DNA of 62,785 nt, taken from positions 1 through 62,785 of the forward strand of contig JADGKB010000085.1 in assembly GCA_027604185.1 (NCBI GenBank), read 5' to 3'. Both the position numbers and the translations under genes were made by a program. This document shows, piece after piece, positions 52,333 through 61,915 of this stretch. Under the pieces are notes generated by a model. That model searched no databases, was not told where the DNA came from, and was given only the letters and a program-made list of their open reading frames with translations. Source of the DNA: Boothiomyces macroporosus (taxonomy: Eukaryota > Chytridiomycota > Chytridiomycetes > Rhizophydiales > Terramycetaceae). Within the stretch, counting starts at the first letter, position 1, and each line of letters begins with the position of its first letter.

Positions 52333-55300
52333 TTATAAATTTTTATTTGAAGGAAACTTAAAGTTGGCAAAGGCTGCTAGGCACTTGTCTCTGGAAGCTT
52401 CGTCTTTGAACCGAATAGTAATTCCGACCTCCTTTTGAGTTTGATGGCCAACTGTCTCGCCTTTCTTTTCCTCTTGAATAAGACTGTAAATCATAAACTT
52501 GCCCTGATCACGTTCAGTTTCAGGTTCATCAATCTTTTCTGCGCTCTTTATATTGAATGAGGTCATGATTGCCTGGTCTTTTCTGAATTTACGAATAAAC
52601 GCCAACTTTGATCCTGGGAATATGTATATTGAAGCTATTTCCCAGACTGAGAGGCCTTTGCCTGATATTTTAACGTATACATTGATCAATTGGATACCAT
52701 CCACAGTGATTACCACTTGGTCCAAGGCAGTTGCGGTTTCATCTTCAGCGATAAATACGGTTGGAGCTCTTTGTGGTACTACAGCGGGTCCATTTTGACT
52801 TTCCATTGCTGATGCTGCAACTTTGGATGTCCTTGAACTTTTAGAACCACCTGTTTTTGAGCTTCCTCCTTTAGATCCGCTTTCTTGATTCTCAATGAAT
52901 TGACGGTAGAGTATCTTTCCGGTAGTAATGACTGAAATATAGATTGTAAAGATGTTCAACAACAGACCTTGTACAAAATCAACTGCAAACTTGTCATCAA
53001 TAAATCCTTGGAGTAAGATGATAAGAACAAACAATGCTAGAGCTTGATAAATGGATTTCAAAGTGCCGTCAAAGTCAATAAATGCAGGAGCAGTGTCTTT
53101 AAGAGAGTAGCAAAGATAAAGTGAGACAAAGGCTATCAGGATAAGATATACAGACAACACTGACTCGAAAATAGAGTCGTAGCTACCTGTGCCTCCAGCA
53201 CTAAAACAGCCAATATAGTGCGATCCAGAATTCATTTGTACAAGAACCGCAGTGGGTGCTGCTACCTGAGACCAAACAATAAAAACAACCGCTGGCAATA
53301 CTAGAGCGACGCCAATAATCATGTACAGAATATACTGCGGAGTGACTTTACCAATTTGGAAACTGTTTACGAAAAAGATTTCATACAGCCTGTAGTGCTT
53401 GATTAATCCTGCAGCGACAATCAATGTTAAAGCCTCCACTAAAAGGATGGGTTTGATCATACAGATTGTATTGTTTGCAACCAATGGAAGGAACGCCGTA
53501 TAAATGTGTAAAATAATGTATCCTAGAACAATCAAACTGGTAAGGAACACATCAGACGATCGAATGATCTTTCCGTTTCTGTACAATATCAATACAGCTA
53601 GAACCGTAAATTGGAATACAATCCCAATTGCAACAGTTGCAGAGATTCCTACCCCATAAGGATTGGATAGGGATGTACAGGTAGAGTTCATGCTGGGAAC
53701 TAGAGAAATTGTTCCAGAGGGGCAAGCAGCGCAAGTATTTGACGTTGGATTCAAGTATTGCGCAGGTGGACAGTAGATATCAATAGATATTGCTGTATTT
53801 TGGGATGTGTACAAACCGTTGGAAACAGAGTACGAGAACTTGTTGGCTCCATAGCCAGCCTGTGGAACTAGAGGTTGGAAAACTACCGTTGTCGACTTAT
53901 ACCCTCTTGCAAAATACACTCGTGACCCATTTACCAATTGGTTTCCACTAGTATCATAAAGGTTGCCGGACAAAGAGTTGAAAGAAGTCAAATCTAGGAT
54001 GGCGTAAAGGGTTGGATCAAACATGTTACTCGCGCCATACAATGTAATTGTAATATTTGCCTGAGAAGAGTAAGTGATGGCGGTTTGATTAGTATGATAT
54101 CCCCCAACTGGAGCTGAAGAAACTAATATTTGCGGGTTAGAGGCCTTTAATACAGATTGCTGCCCTGGTACGACGTAACAAGGAACATCTGGGTACTTGT
54201 ACGCTATGCAGTCATTACCAGCCGTGGTTTCACAGAAAGGTGGTGCGTTAGGGACACATGCGCTGAATTGAATATCATTGTGGAAAGGACCAGAGTCTGG
54301 AGTTACTACAATGGTATCATTTCCTTCTCCTTTAACTGTATATATCGTATCAAAGTTGTAGTAAGTAACCAAATTTGCTTCTTGGCTAGCATCTTTGATA
54401 GCTCTGCTCATGCTGTTTCGGATTTGAGTTTGACTGATCGACGTGTTGTAAATCCTAAACTCATCCATAAAGCCCTTGAATGCATGCATTCCTTCACCCC
54501 AGAATGGCCAGTGACACAACCACAATCCATTGATATTGTTAAAGTTTGTTTGATATCCTCCGAAAGCTGGAACCGACACTACCAAATCACCGTCAATGTA
54601 AAGCTTCAATGTAGACAAGTCATCCACCATCGCAACATGGTACCAGACTCCGTATTTTGCAAATGCATCAATGGTAAAGCTTCCGTTATTTGATAATTGA
54701 TCCCAGTTGGAGTAGCCAATTAACTAGGTTAGAAAGGAATTACAGTAGATGCTTGTCCATTTGGAACCCAGATAGAGTATCTTCCGTTGCAGAAAAAGCT
54801 ATTGGCAAAGTTCAAGTTGCTGTTCAATCCCCGACACCAAGAATTTTGAAATGAAACTTCTTGATTGCCCAAAGAATAGATTACACCTTCGACGCTGTTT
54901 GACAGGTGATAAATCCACGCAGAAACTGTATAAGGACCAGTTATTCCTACTTTGGCAGCATTCCATTTCGGAGCAAACAAGTAATCGTAATTGCCATCGC
55001 AAAACAGCATGTTTCCAGCTGGTCCAGGAGAGGCTTTCGCCACGAACGCTGCCTCTATTTGGAAAGAGCCAGAGCTGACACCTGCAACGCCTTGAACGCT
55101 AAAGGTGCCTTGAAAATAGTCTTTCTTTGAAATACCAGTCGCAGTTGTTTCAACGCTCAGCGGTAAACATAATGGCACTACAGAGCCCACTACAACTTGA
55201 GTATTTCCATTCCATAAAGTAACACCAGGTATGGTTTGGTCTAGAGTTAGAATTGTGCCAGTTTGAGTATTGTCAATGTTTTCTTTGGCACATGTTTGCC

Positions 55301-56348
55301 CACCAAGGTACATGCTTGCTGGGATACCACGATTGACTTTTACACCAACAAAAACAGATTGAATGGGTGCGTCAGAAATATCAACTATAGGTGCGAGCCT
55401 CTCTCGGTATTTAGAGTCTGTATCGCTGGCTGTAAAAGGAATGCCAATAGAAATATCAAACACACCTTTGGAGTCTGGAAACACCTGCTTTAGAGAATCA
55501 GGATTATCAAAATTCAAGTAACTTACAAGATTTGGCTCATTTTGCGGAACCAAGGGAGCATACATGTGTTGTTGAATTTGTTGCTGAGTTCGTTCCACAC
55601 TCCATATTCTGACTTCATCGTACCAGCCTTCAAAAACTCCAGGATAAATCGCTTTTCCAAGAATAAGATTTCCTCCTTGAATAAGCAGGGGCCCAGCACT
55701 AGGGGTACAGTTTGTAACTTTGTATACATTACCATCAACGTAAATTGTTTTCAGGCCAGTAGAAGAGTTGTAGGATGCGGCATAGTGATGCCAGTTACCA
55801 TCGTAAAAAGTATTGTATAAATTCGGAGCAGTCAAATCGCCGTTTGTTAGCGTACATACTGACGGCGCGGTTCCATTAAACCCAGTGGTAGTCAAGTCAA
55901 GACCATAGTTGTTGTACAAACCAAATGCAAAATAGTTTGTACTGAATCCATCTACAAAGGTAGTAGAGCCTAGAAATCCCCAGCAACAGCTTTTACTAGC
56001 ACTGCCCATCTTGTCAGGAGATACAGATTTTGCCCATATTTCAACAGTTAGAGACCCTTGGCCATTGCCATTAGTAATTTTATCGCTCCAAGTAGTATCT
56101 TTCATCCCACCATGGTACCAGGCATAATTATCTATATCAGTATCTTGCTGCAGCATGTTATTCTGCGCTTTTTCAGTAGGATAAATGTATATTTCTGGTT
56201 TGCTGTATAATGCAAACCCACCGCCTATGCCATAGCTCGAACTGTTCAATGCCTGTACAGGCAGAATCAATATTAGAAGCATTTGGTAAGCGCGTTCTAA
56301 TTGCGTCAAGATTATGGATGTTTTGTCACGCGAGCAGATGATAAACAT
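52333..56348 (-). CDS. Family C 7TM receptor with two LamG-like ectodomain modules (2 exons)
   Basis: A 20-nt intron at 54724-54743 (gtaattcctttctaacctag) joins 535 and 796 codons, 1331 residues. ATG 56348 is about 30 nt after a TTTAAAA box; a signal peptide-like stretch starts at residue 23 (MLLILILPVQALNSS). Two LamG/concanavalin-like modules are seen at about 60-290 (LTVEIWAKS, NWHHYAASYNSSTGLKTIYVDG, GWYDEVRIWSV) and 440-690 (WYHVAMVDDLSTLKLYIDG, GFMDEFRIYNTS). A Cys-rich linker (CPPAQYLNPTSNTCAACPSG) leads to seven helices at about 893-1146 of the GABA-B/family C type, with the third-loop-like LKDTAPAFIDFDGTLKSIYQ. A cytosolic tail of about 185 residues ends the protein. Probably a surface glycan or matrix receptor coupled to G protein. 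Confidence 0.85.
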
Positions 56349-56615
56349 TACCCGCCCAGAGATGCAATATTCTCATTTTAAATGGATAGTTTAGAACTGA
56401 TGGAAACAGCCCAACGTGTGTCTTGTGCAAAATCTATTTTTATATTTGCAACAGATCAATCGTATGAGTAGCATAGCCGCTTACATCACTAGAAATTGTA
56501 TCACATGGTTTTCAGTTTCGCGTAACAGTACTTTCTTTTAGATTCAACTGATCCAAACGTGTTCATTAAAATATCCGCATGAAATAATTTTTGGTATTTT
56601 ATTCCTTAAGGAATT

Positions 56616-57684
56616 CTAATTTATTGTCGGTGCCTCGGTTCTCCTGTATGCTCTCAACTTGGCACTTCTACTCCGTTTGTTGTTTTCGATTTCTTCTTGA
56701 CTAGGAACAACTAGGTTAATAATACTTACCAACGCGTTTAGTTAGTTTTTCAAAGCTTCCCTTATTATTTGCCATTGGCTCTCTGTAATACTCCTCTTCT
56801 TCTTTTAGTCTGTTTACCTGTCTCCTTATTCTATAGTAACCTTTTGATTTGCTGTAATCATCCATCGTCATTGGTTTGCTATTTATGCAGTTTAAAAAGA
56901 ACCTTTTAACAAGCCTGTCTTCCAACTGGTGGAAGGACACTATGGTAACCACACCACCAGGTTTAAGCAGCTTTTCAGTAGCCAACAAAGAGTTTTGCAG
57001 CTGGTTTAGTTCATCATTGATGTATATTCGAAGTGCTTGAAAAGTCTTTGTTGCTGGGTGACTTCCTTTCCAATATCTCCCTTTAACGTCCATTACTAAA
57101 TCAGCAAGTTCAGTCGTTGATTCAATCATTTTGGTTTCCCTATGCTTGATAATCCTCGAAGCAATTTTCTTTCCCAATCGCTCTTCTCCATACCGTGTAA
57201 ATATTTCTGATAGTTTATCATGCGAGTAATTGTTTATGATTGCTTCTGCAGTAATACTGCTGTCTATAGCTGGATCAAACGAATTGGTTATGGAAATATC
57301 GTTGGGTGAGTAATTATGCATTCGCATATCCAACGGCCCTGTTCTCCAATGCGAAAACCCACGGATAGGATCATCCAATTGGTTAGAAGATACTCCAATA
57401 TCATACAATATTCCATCAACTTTATGTTGAACATGTTTGAGTAAATCTCCAAAATGGCCATGAACTGGAATCAATCGTTCATTGTACTTTAGTTTCAGTT
57501 CCATCATTCGTTTGATTGCCAAAGGGTCTTTATCTATCGCAATGACTTTACAATCAAAATTATCCAGCAATGCAGAAGTGTAGCCGCCTTGGCCGAATGT
57601 GCAATCAACAAACACTTGGTTTTTAGTTTTGTTTAGGAATGAGAGCGATTCTGAAAGTAGGACTGGGATATGTTTGATATTCAT
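56616..57684 (-). CDS. METTL15: RsmH/METTL15-type rRNA cytosine-N4 methyltransferase (2 exons)
   Basis: A 19-nt intron at 56711-56729 (gtaagtattattaacctag) adds a second exon that completes the conserved C-terminus (VVPSQEEIENNKRSRSAKLR). Total 349 residues. HIPVLLSESL at the N-terminus, DCTFGQGGYTSALL (SAM-binding loop), DGILYDIGVSSNQLDDPIRGFS and PLDMRMH are typical of MraW/RsmH. In eukaryotes the homologue METTL15 methylates mitochondrial small-subunit rRNA. No strong presequence is visible. AATAAA follows the stop closely. It shares a promoter region with no close neighbour; VMA10 lies upstream on the same strand. Confidence 0.94.
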
Positions 57685-57849
57685 TTTTTCTTGTTTTCAA
57701 AAAAAAATATAAGCTATCTGAAGGATGGTGTCTAACGAATCTAGTATTAAAAATGAACCGCAACAAGAAGAAAATCACATAATTTCGAACTAGTTCGCCT
57801 CCTCATATTACCGCATTGAGACAAATTTGATTCAATGAACTACAAGATT

Positions 57850-57958
57850 AAAACAGGAATGCCAGAAATAGTGTTTTAAACAGGAATGCCAGAAATAGTG
57901 TTTTAAACAGGAATACTAGAGATAGTGTTTTAAAACAGGAATACTAGAGATAGTGTTT
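57850..57958 (+). repeat. Tandem repeat, about four 28-bp units
   Basis: The unit reads aacaggaatgccagaaatag then tgttttaa; two copies have gaatgccagaaatag and two gaatactagagatag. It lies directly at the 3' end of the V-ATPase G gene. Confidence 0.85.
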
Positions 57959-57959
57959 A

Positions 57960-58390
57960 TTAAGCTGCTTTTTTGATATTTGCATGAACCTGAATTAAAT
58001 CCATTTACTTGAGGCTTGCAGTCGCCAATAGTCTTTAACAACAAATCAACTACTTTTTCCTTATTAGCTTCAAAATCCTTTGTAATCTGTGCAATCTGTT
58101 TTTGTGTTTCGATTTCGGCGGTTTTTACATTCTCGCCAACATCCCCAGCAAACTCGTTAACAAAATCTTACTTTCTTTTCATATTCAATAAACTCTTGGT
58201 TCTTTACTTTCTTTAAATCTTCAATTTCCTTTTGCGCTTCTTGTCTGGCATCTTTTAATCTTTGAACACGATCTACATTAATATTGGTTACCTATTGTCA
58301 ATAGGAATTACATGATTTTGCTTTTGCTACTATTTTGGAGGCTTCTTTTTCTGCTTCCAAGAGTGTTTGGATTCCTTGGTTTGATGCCAT
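57960..58390 (-). CDS. VMA10: V-type ATPase subunit G (4 exons)
   Basis: Four exons give 117 residues, the normal length of subunit G: MASNQGIQTLLEAEKEASKI, then coiled-coil RVQRLKDARQEAQKEIEDLK, FAGDVGENVKTAEIETQKQI and LLLKTIGDCKPQVHANIKKA. The N-terminal IQxLLEAEKEA motif is diagnostic. The subunit belongs to the peripheral stalk of the proton pump. Introns are at 58273-58311 (39 nt), 58153-58171 (19, gtaagattttgttaacgag) and 57990-58008 (19, gtaaatggatttaattcag). The 39-nt one splits exactly into two complete GT-AG introns, 58292-58311 (20 nt) and 58273-58291 (19 nt), with no exon base between them. The stop overlaps AATAAA. The longest unspliced frame is far below usual ORF limits, so it is easy to miss. 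Confidence 0.93.
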
Positions 58391-59011
58391 TTCGCGAATT
58401 TGAAAACTTTTAAGCAAGGATAGAGTTGTCTGACGGGGATCAATAAAAGAAATGGTTCGACTCTATGCGGATAAATATGTATCTATTAAGGATGTTTACA
58501 GACTGCCTACACAAACAAGGTTATAAAACTTGGATATGAGTGAATTTACAAAACTTGGATTCAAGTGAGTTTATAAAACTAGGATTCAAATCAATTTACA
58601 AAACTAGACTCCTACTCTGGATAACCACTTAATTGGCTCAGATCAAGTGTAACGAATCATCGTCCTCCATCTTAAATGTGGCCTCCATCTCATTGATCAT
58701 CATCGCCCGAGTTGGATCAAGTAGCTGTAGTATATCTAGGATAGCAAGATATACTATAGTTACTGTATCCGAAAAGTTCAACTAATACTGTCATTTTAAT
58801 TTACAGATAGTGGTATTAGTACATCGCGAAATTATCACACAAGGAATCATCACAAAAACTGAAAGCTGAAAATGAACATACTATTCAACCATGACTCATT
58901 TACGCTTTTGTCAAATCTAGGGCTAGGGCTGAAGGAGAAAATTCTCCGGAGTGGCGCAGCATTTTTTTTGTTGAGGAATTGAATATTGAAAATCTTTACA
59001 CTAAAAGAACA
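58391..59011. promoter_or_regulatory. Divergent spacer VMA10-RPL3 with repeat and a GGGCTA box
   Basis: A 25-bp tandem repeat (58521-58606) occupies the middle. At about 58918-58931 ctagggctagggct occurs, about 80 bp before the RPL3 start; its complement AGCCCTAG resembles the Tbf1-type RCCCTAA element found in ribosomal protein promoters of many fungi. Assignment is by analogy only. Confidence 0.4.
58521..58606 (+). repeat. Tandem repeat, three and a half 25-bp units
   Basis: Units are of the type ttataaaacttggattcaag plus tgagt, with substitutions (ttacaaaact, ctaggattcaa). Confidence 0.75.
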
Positions 59012-60178
59012 ATGTCTCACTGCAAGTTCGAACAACCACGTCATGGTTCCTTGGGTTTCTTGCCTCGCAAGCGTGCCCGCAGATATAGAGGAAAAGTAAA
59101 GTCATTCCCAAGGGATGATGCCAAGAAACCAGTCCACTTGACTGCATTCATGGGTTACAAGGCCGGTATGACCCACATTGTTCGTGATTTGGAAAGACCA
59201 GGTGCCAAGATGCACAAGAAGGAAATTGTTGAAGCTGTTACCATCATTGAAACCCCTCCAATCGTCGTTGTCGGTGTTGTTGGTTACGTTGAAACCCCAA
59301 GAGGTTTGCGCTCCCTTGCTACCGTCTGGGCTGAACACTTGTCTGAAGACATTATCAGAAGATTCTACAAGAACTTTTACAGAAGCAAGAAGAAGGCTTT
59401 CACCAAGTACGTCAAGAAATATCAAGACGGCGGAAAAGCCATTGAACAACAATTGGAAAGAATTGTCAAATACTGCCAAGTTGTCCGTGTTATCGCTCAC
59501 ACTCAAGTTCGTAAATTGAACATTGCTGGACAAAAGAAGGCTCACGTCATGGAAATCCAACTTAACGGTGGATCAGTTGCAGACAAAGTTCAATGGGCAA
59601 AGGAACACTTTGAAAAGGAAGTCTCTGTCACTTCCCTCTTCGAACAAGACGAAATGATTGACGTTATTGGTGTTACCAAGGGTCACGGTTACACTGGTGT
59701 TACTGCTCGTTGGGGTACCAAGAAGCTTCCAAGAAAGACTCACAGAGGTTTGCGTAAGGTTGCTTGTATCGGTTCATGGCATCCATCCAGAGTAAAGTAC
59801 TCTATTCCACGTGCTGGTCAAGACGGTTACCACCACCGTACCGAAATGAACAAGAAGATCTACAGAATCGGAAAGGGTGACGACAAGGCTTCTGGTTCTA
59901 CCGAATTCGACTTGACTGAAAAGAAGATTACCCCAATGGGTGGTTTCCCACACTATGGTGAAATTAACCACGACTGGGTTATGATTAAAGGCTCATGCCC
60001 TGGTGTCCGCAAGCGTGCTTTGACTTTGAGAAAGTCCTTGTTGGTCCACACCAAGAGATCTGCTCTTGAACAAGTTTCTCTTAAATTCATTGATACTTCA
60101 TCCAAATTCGGACATGGTCGCTTCCAATCTTCTGCTGAAAAGGCTGCTTTCTATGGTACTTTGAAGAAGGATTTGTAA
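59012..60178 (+). CDS. RPL3: Ribosomal protein L3 (uL3)
   Basis: The frame opens at 58979 through TTG; the genuine start is the ATG at 59012 ([20 protein letters not shown]), giving 388 residues, the full eukaryotic length. The sequence is collinear with fungal and animal uL3: [56 protein letters not shown] (with the histidine that is methylated in yeast), and [10 protein letters not shown] near the end. No intron. Codon choice is noticeably more C-rich at third positions (ttc, atc, aag, tac) than in neighbouring genes, as expected for a highly expressed gene. AATAAA occurs about 15 nt after the stop. Confidence 0.98.
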   Translation: MSHCKFEQPRHGSLGFLPRKRARRYRGKVKSFPRDDAKKPVHLTAFMGYKAGMTHIVRDLERPGAKMHKKEIVEAVTIIETPPIVVVGVVGYVETPRGLRSLATVWAEHLSEDIIRRFYKNFYRSKKKAFTKYVKKYQDGGKAIEQQLERIVKYCQVVRVIAHTQVRKLNIAGQKKAHVMEIQLNGGSVADKVQWAKEHFEKEVSVTSLFEQDEMIDVIGVTKGHGYTGVTARWGTKKLPRKTHRGLRKVACIGSWHPSRVKYSIPRAGQDGYHHRTEMNKKIYRIGKGDDKASGSTEFDLTEKKITPMGGFPHYGEINHDWVMIKGSCPGVRKRALTLRKSLLVHTKRSALEQVSLKFIDTSSKFGHGRFQSSAEKAAFYGTLKKDL

Positions 60179-60403
60179 GCATATTGCTGAATAAAAAGTA
60201 CATTTTATTATGTCGATTAAATTATTTTGCATTACTGGTAGCTCTTGTGTTTTAGTCTACGTCCCTAGATGTTGGAATTCCTCTTGGATTAAAGGTGCCC
60301 AGATTTCAAGGAATAATTCCTGTGTCATACATTAGTTCAACCCAAACGTAGGCGGTAAATACAAAAAACTTGTTCCAGGAAATAAGATTTTTCAATGGAA
60401 AAT

Positions 60404-60631
60404 TTATTCTTCACTTCTATCGCAACATACCCATTTAAATTCAGAGCTTTGGCAATAAGCACTGCATTCGCGTTTAACCAGATCTGCTGTTGCTGGAAGC
60501 CCGTCAGGAATCTTTCCGATTAATTCTCTTCTGTCGCAGCATATCCATTTTCCATCTGAACCGATGCAGTAAGCGGAGCAAGCAAGAGTAGCGGAGATTT
60601 GAAGCAAGGCAGCGATGATTGGGAATTGCAT
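60404..60631 (-). CDS. Small secreted Cys-rich precursor with two peptide repeats and a KR site
   Basis: 75 residues. A signal peptide (MQFPIIAALLQISATLA) is followed by two copies of a module: CSAYCIGSDGKWICCDR and CSAYCQSSEFKWVCCDR. Between them lies DLVKR, a typical Kex2 processing site immediately before the second module (E-CSAYC). Each module has four Cys (CxxxC...CC). I do not know the family. TATAAATA on the minus strand at 60657-60664 and AATAAA overlapping the stop support expression. Processing into two small disulfide-rich peptides is inference. Confidence 0.72.
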   Translation of the reverse strand: MQFPIIAALLQISATLACSAYCIGSDGKWICCDRRELIGKIPDGLPATADLVKRECSAYCQSSEFKWVCCDRSEE

Positions 60632-61112
60632 TTTGGAAATACGTAATATTTCAATCTATTTATAGCTGGAAGACCGTTTGTACTAATAGTACAATGGCTT
60701 AGAGTAGGTTACACAATATTACGAGGATATATTAAAGTTGGCTGTCTAAAAGGCTTTCAATATTAGAAAAAGATCACGCTGTAGGACAAGGCGTCTTATT
60801 GACTTGTTACGTTAGGCGTATGCCAAGAATGGACGAAAAAATCAGTAATCTGGCGACAATAGTATTCCTGCCATATAGCGGTCAGCGCCACATTTCCTGT
60901 TATTAATTTCCTATTGAATAGACTGTCTCAATAACTCCAAAAGAGATCAAACAATATCGCAAGCTGCTCAATGGAAAATAACAGTTATTTCTGACTCTTG
61001 GTGCATGAGAAGATGGATGAGAATGCAATCTTTGTACTAGTCACAAAAGCCAACCTACCACATGGCATTTGGTGGTACAATCAATAATTTTTTCAGTTGA
61101 ATTCTTTTCAGT
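60632..61112. promoter_or_regulatory. Divergent spacer
   Basis: Contains the TATA element of the Cys-rich precursor (60657-60664). The rest is AT-rich without recognised features and includes the promoter of the thioredoxin-fold gene. Confidence 0.4.
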
Positions 61113-61915
61113 ATGACAGTTGAATCATTCGATCGTTCCATTTTTGATAGTCTTCCAATTTCAGGTGATGCTTCAAAATTAAAAGCATCTCTTCTGGTAA
61201 TCACCACAGAACCAGCAACTCTCGTAAACCTTTCATTATCGGACAATACTGGCATTATTGTTGTTGGTGCCAAACCAGAAGGCTTTGTTTCTACCCCAGA
61301 ACTACCTGGTTTTGATGTTCCATTGTTAGTTGTTAACGCAGAAGACAAGATAATATACAATGGGAATGTTCAGGATGGCATCGATAGTATCAAAATGAAT
61401 GACCAAATTTATGCCAAGATCAAATTTGCACGTCGTGGGTGGCAATCACCAGTTCTAAAAACCAAATTCGATTATTCTTTGGTAACAGATTTGGTATACA
61501 TGAGCGATATCAAACTCGACAGAACCGCTACTTTACCACGCATTCTGTATATTGAAAGTAGGTTATTATTTACTTAGGATGGTTCAAAAGTTGTTCACCT
61601 TGCATCGAAATGTGGCCCAAACTTTGCCAATTACAAGATGAATGGGGATCCAAGGCTGTTGTGCTCACCATATCCAGAGATATTCCCAAGAAGGACGATT
61701 TCAGTGATATTTTAGAGTCTTTGCAGGGGATTGATCATGGCAGGGTGATGAAAGCTGTTGATTTAGATGGAAAGTTTGAAAAATTCCAGCAACAAAGTGA
61801 GTTTATGGGTTACCCTTCTTGTTTCATAGTTATTGATGGAGTAATTGAGTATGTTGGAGTTTCCAAGCCAAAAAGTTTTGAACTTGTAAGAGAAGCAATC
61901 AAGCTGCTCGAATAA
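61113..61915 (+). CDS. Thioredoxin-fold protein with CSPC motif (2 exons)
   Basis: A 20-nt intron at 61558-61577 (gtaggttattatttacttag) joins two exons into 260 residues. The junction restores LYIERWFKSCSPCIEMWPKL, the active-site region of a redoxin/thioredoxin (Cys154 and Cys157), at the start of a complete thioredoxin domain ending in GYPSCFIVIDGVIEYVG (cis-Pro loop). The first 140 residues look like a second, degenerate thioredoxin-like module without a CxxC pair (ASLLVITTEPATL, VPLLVVNAEDKIIYNG). Probably a thiol-disulfide oxidoreductase; compartment unclear as no signal is evident. The stop overlaps AATAAA. Confidence 0.78.
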
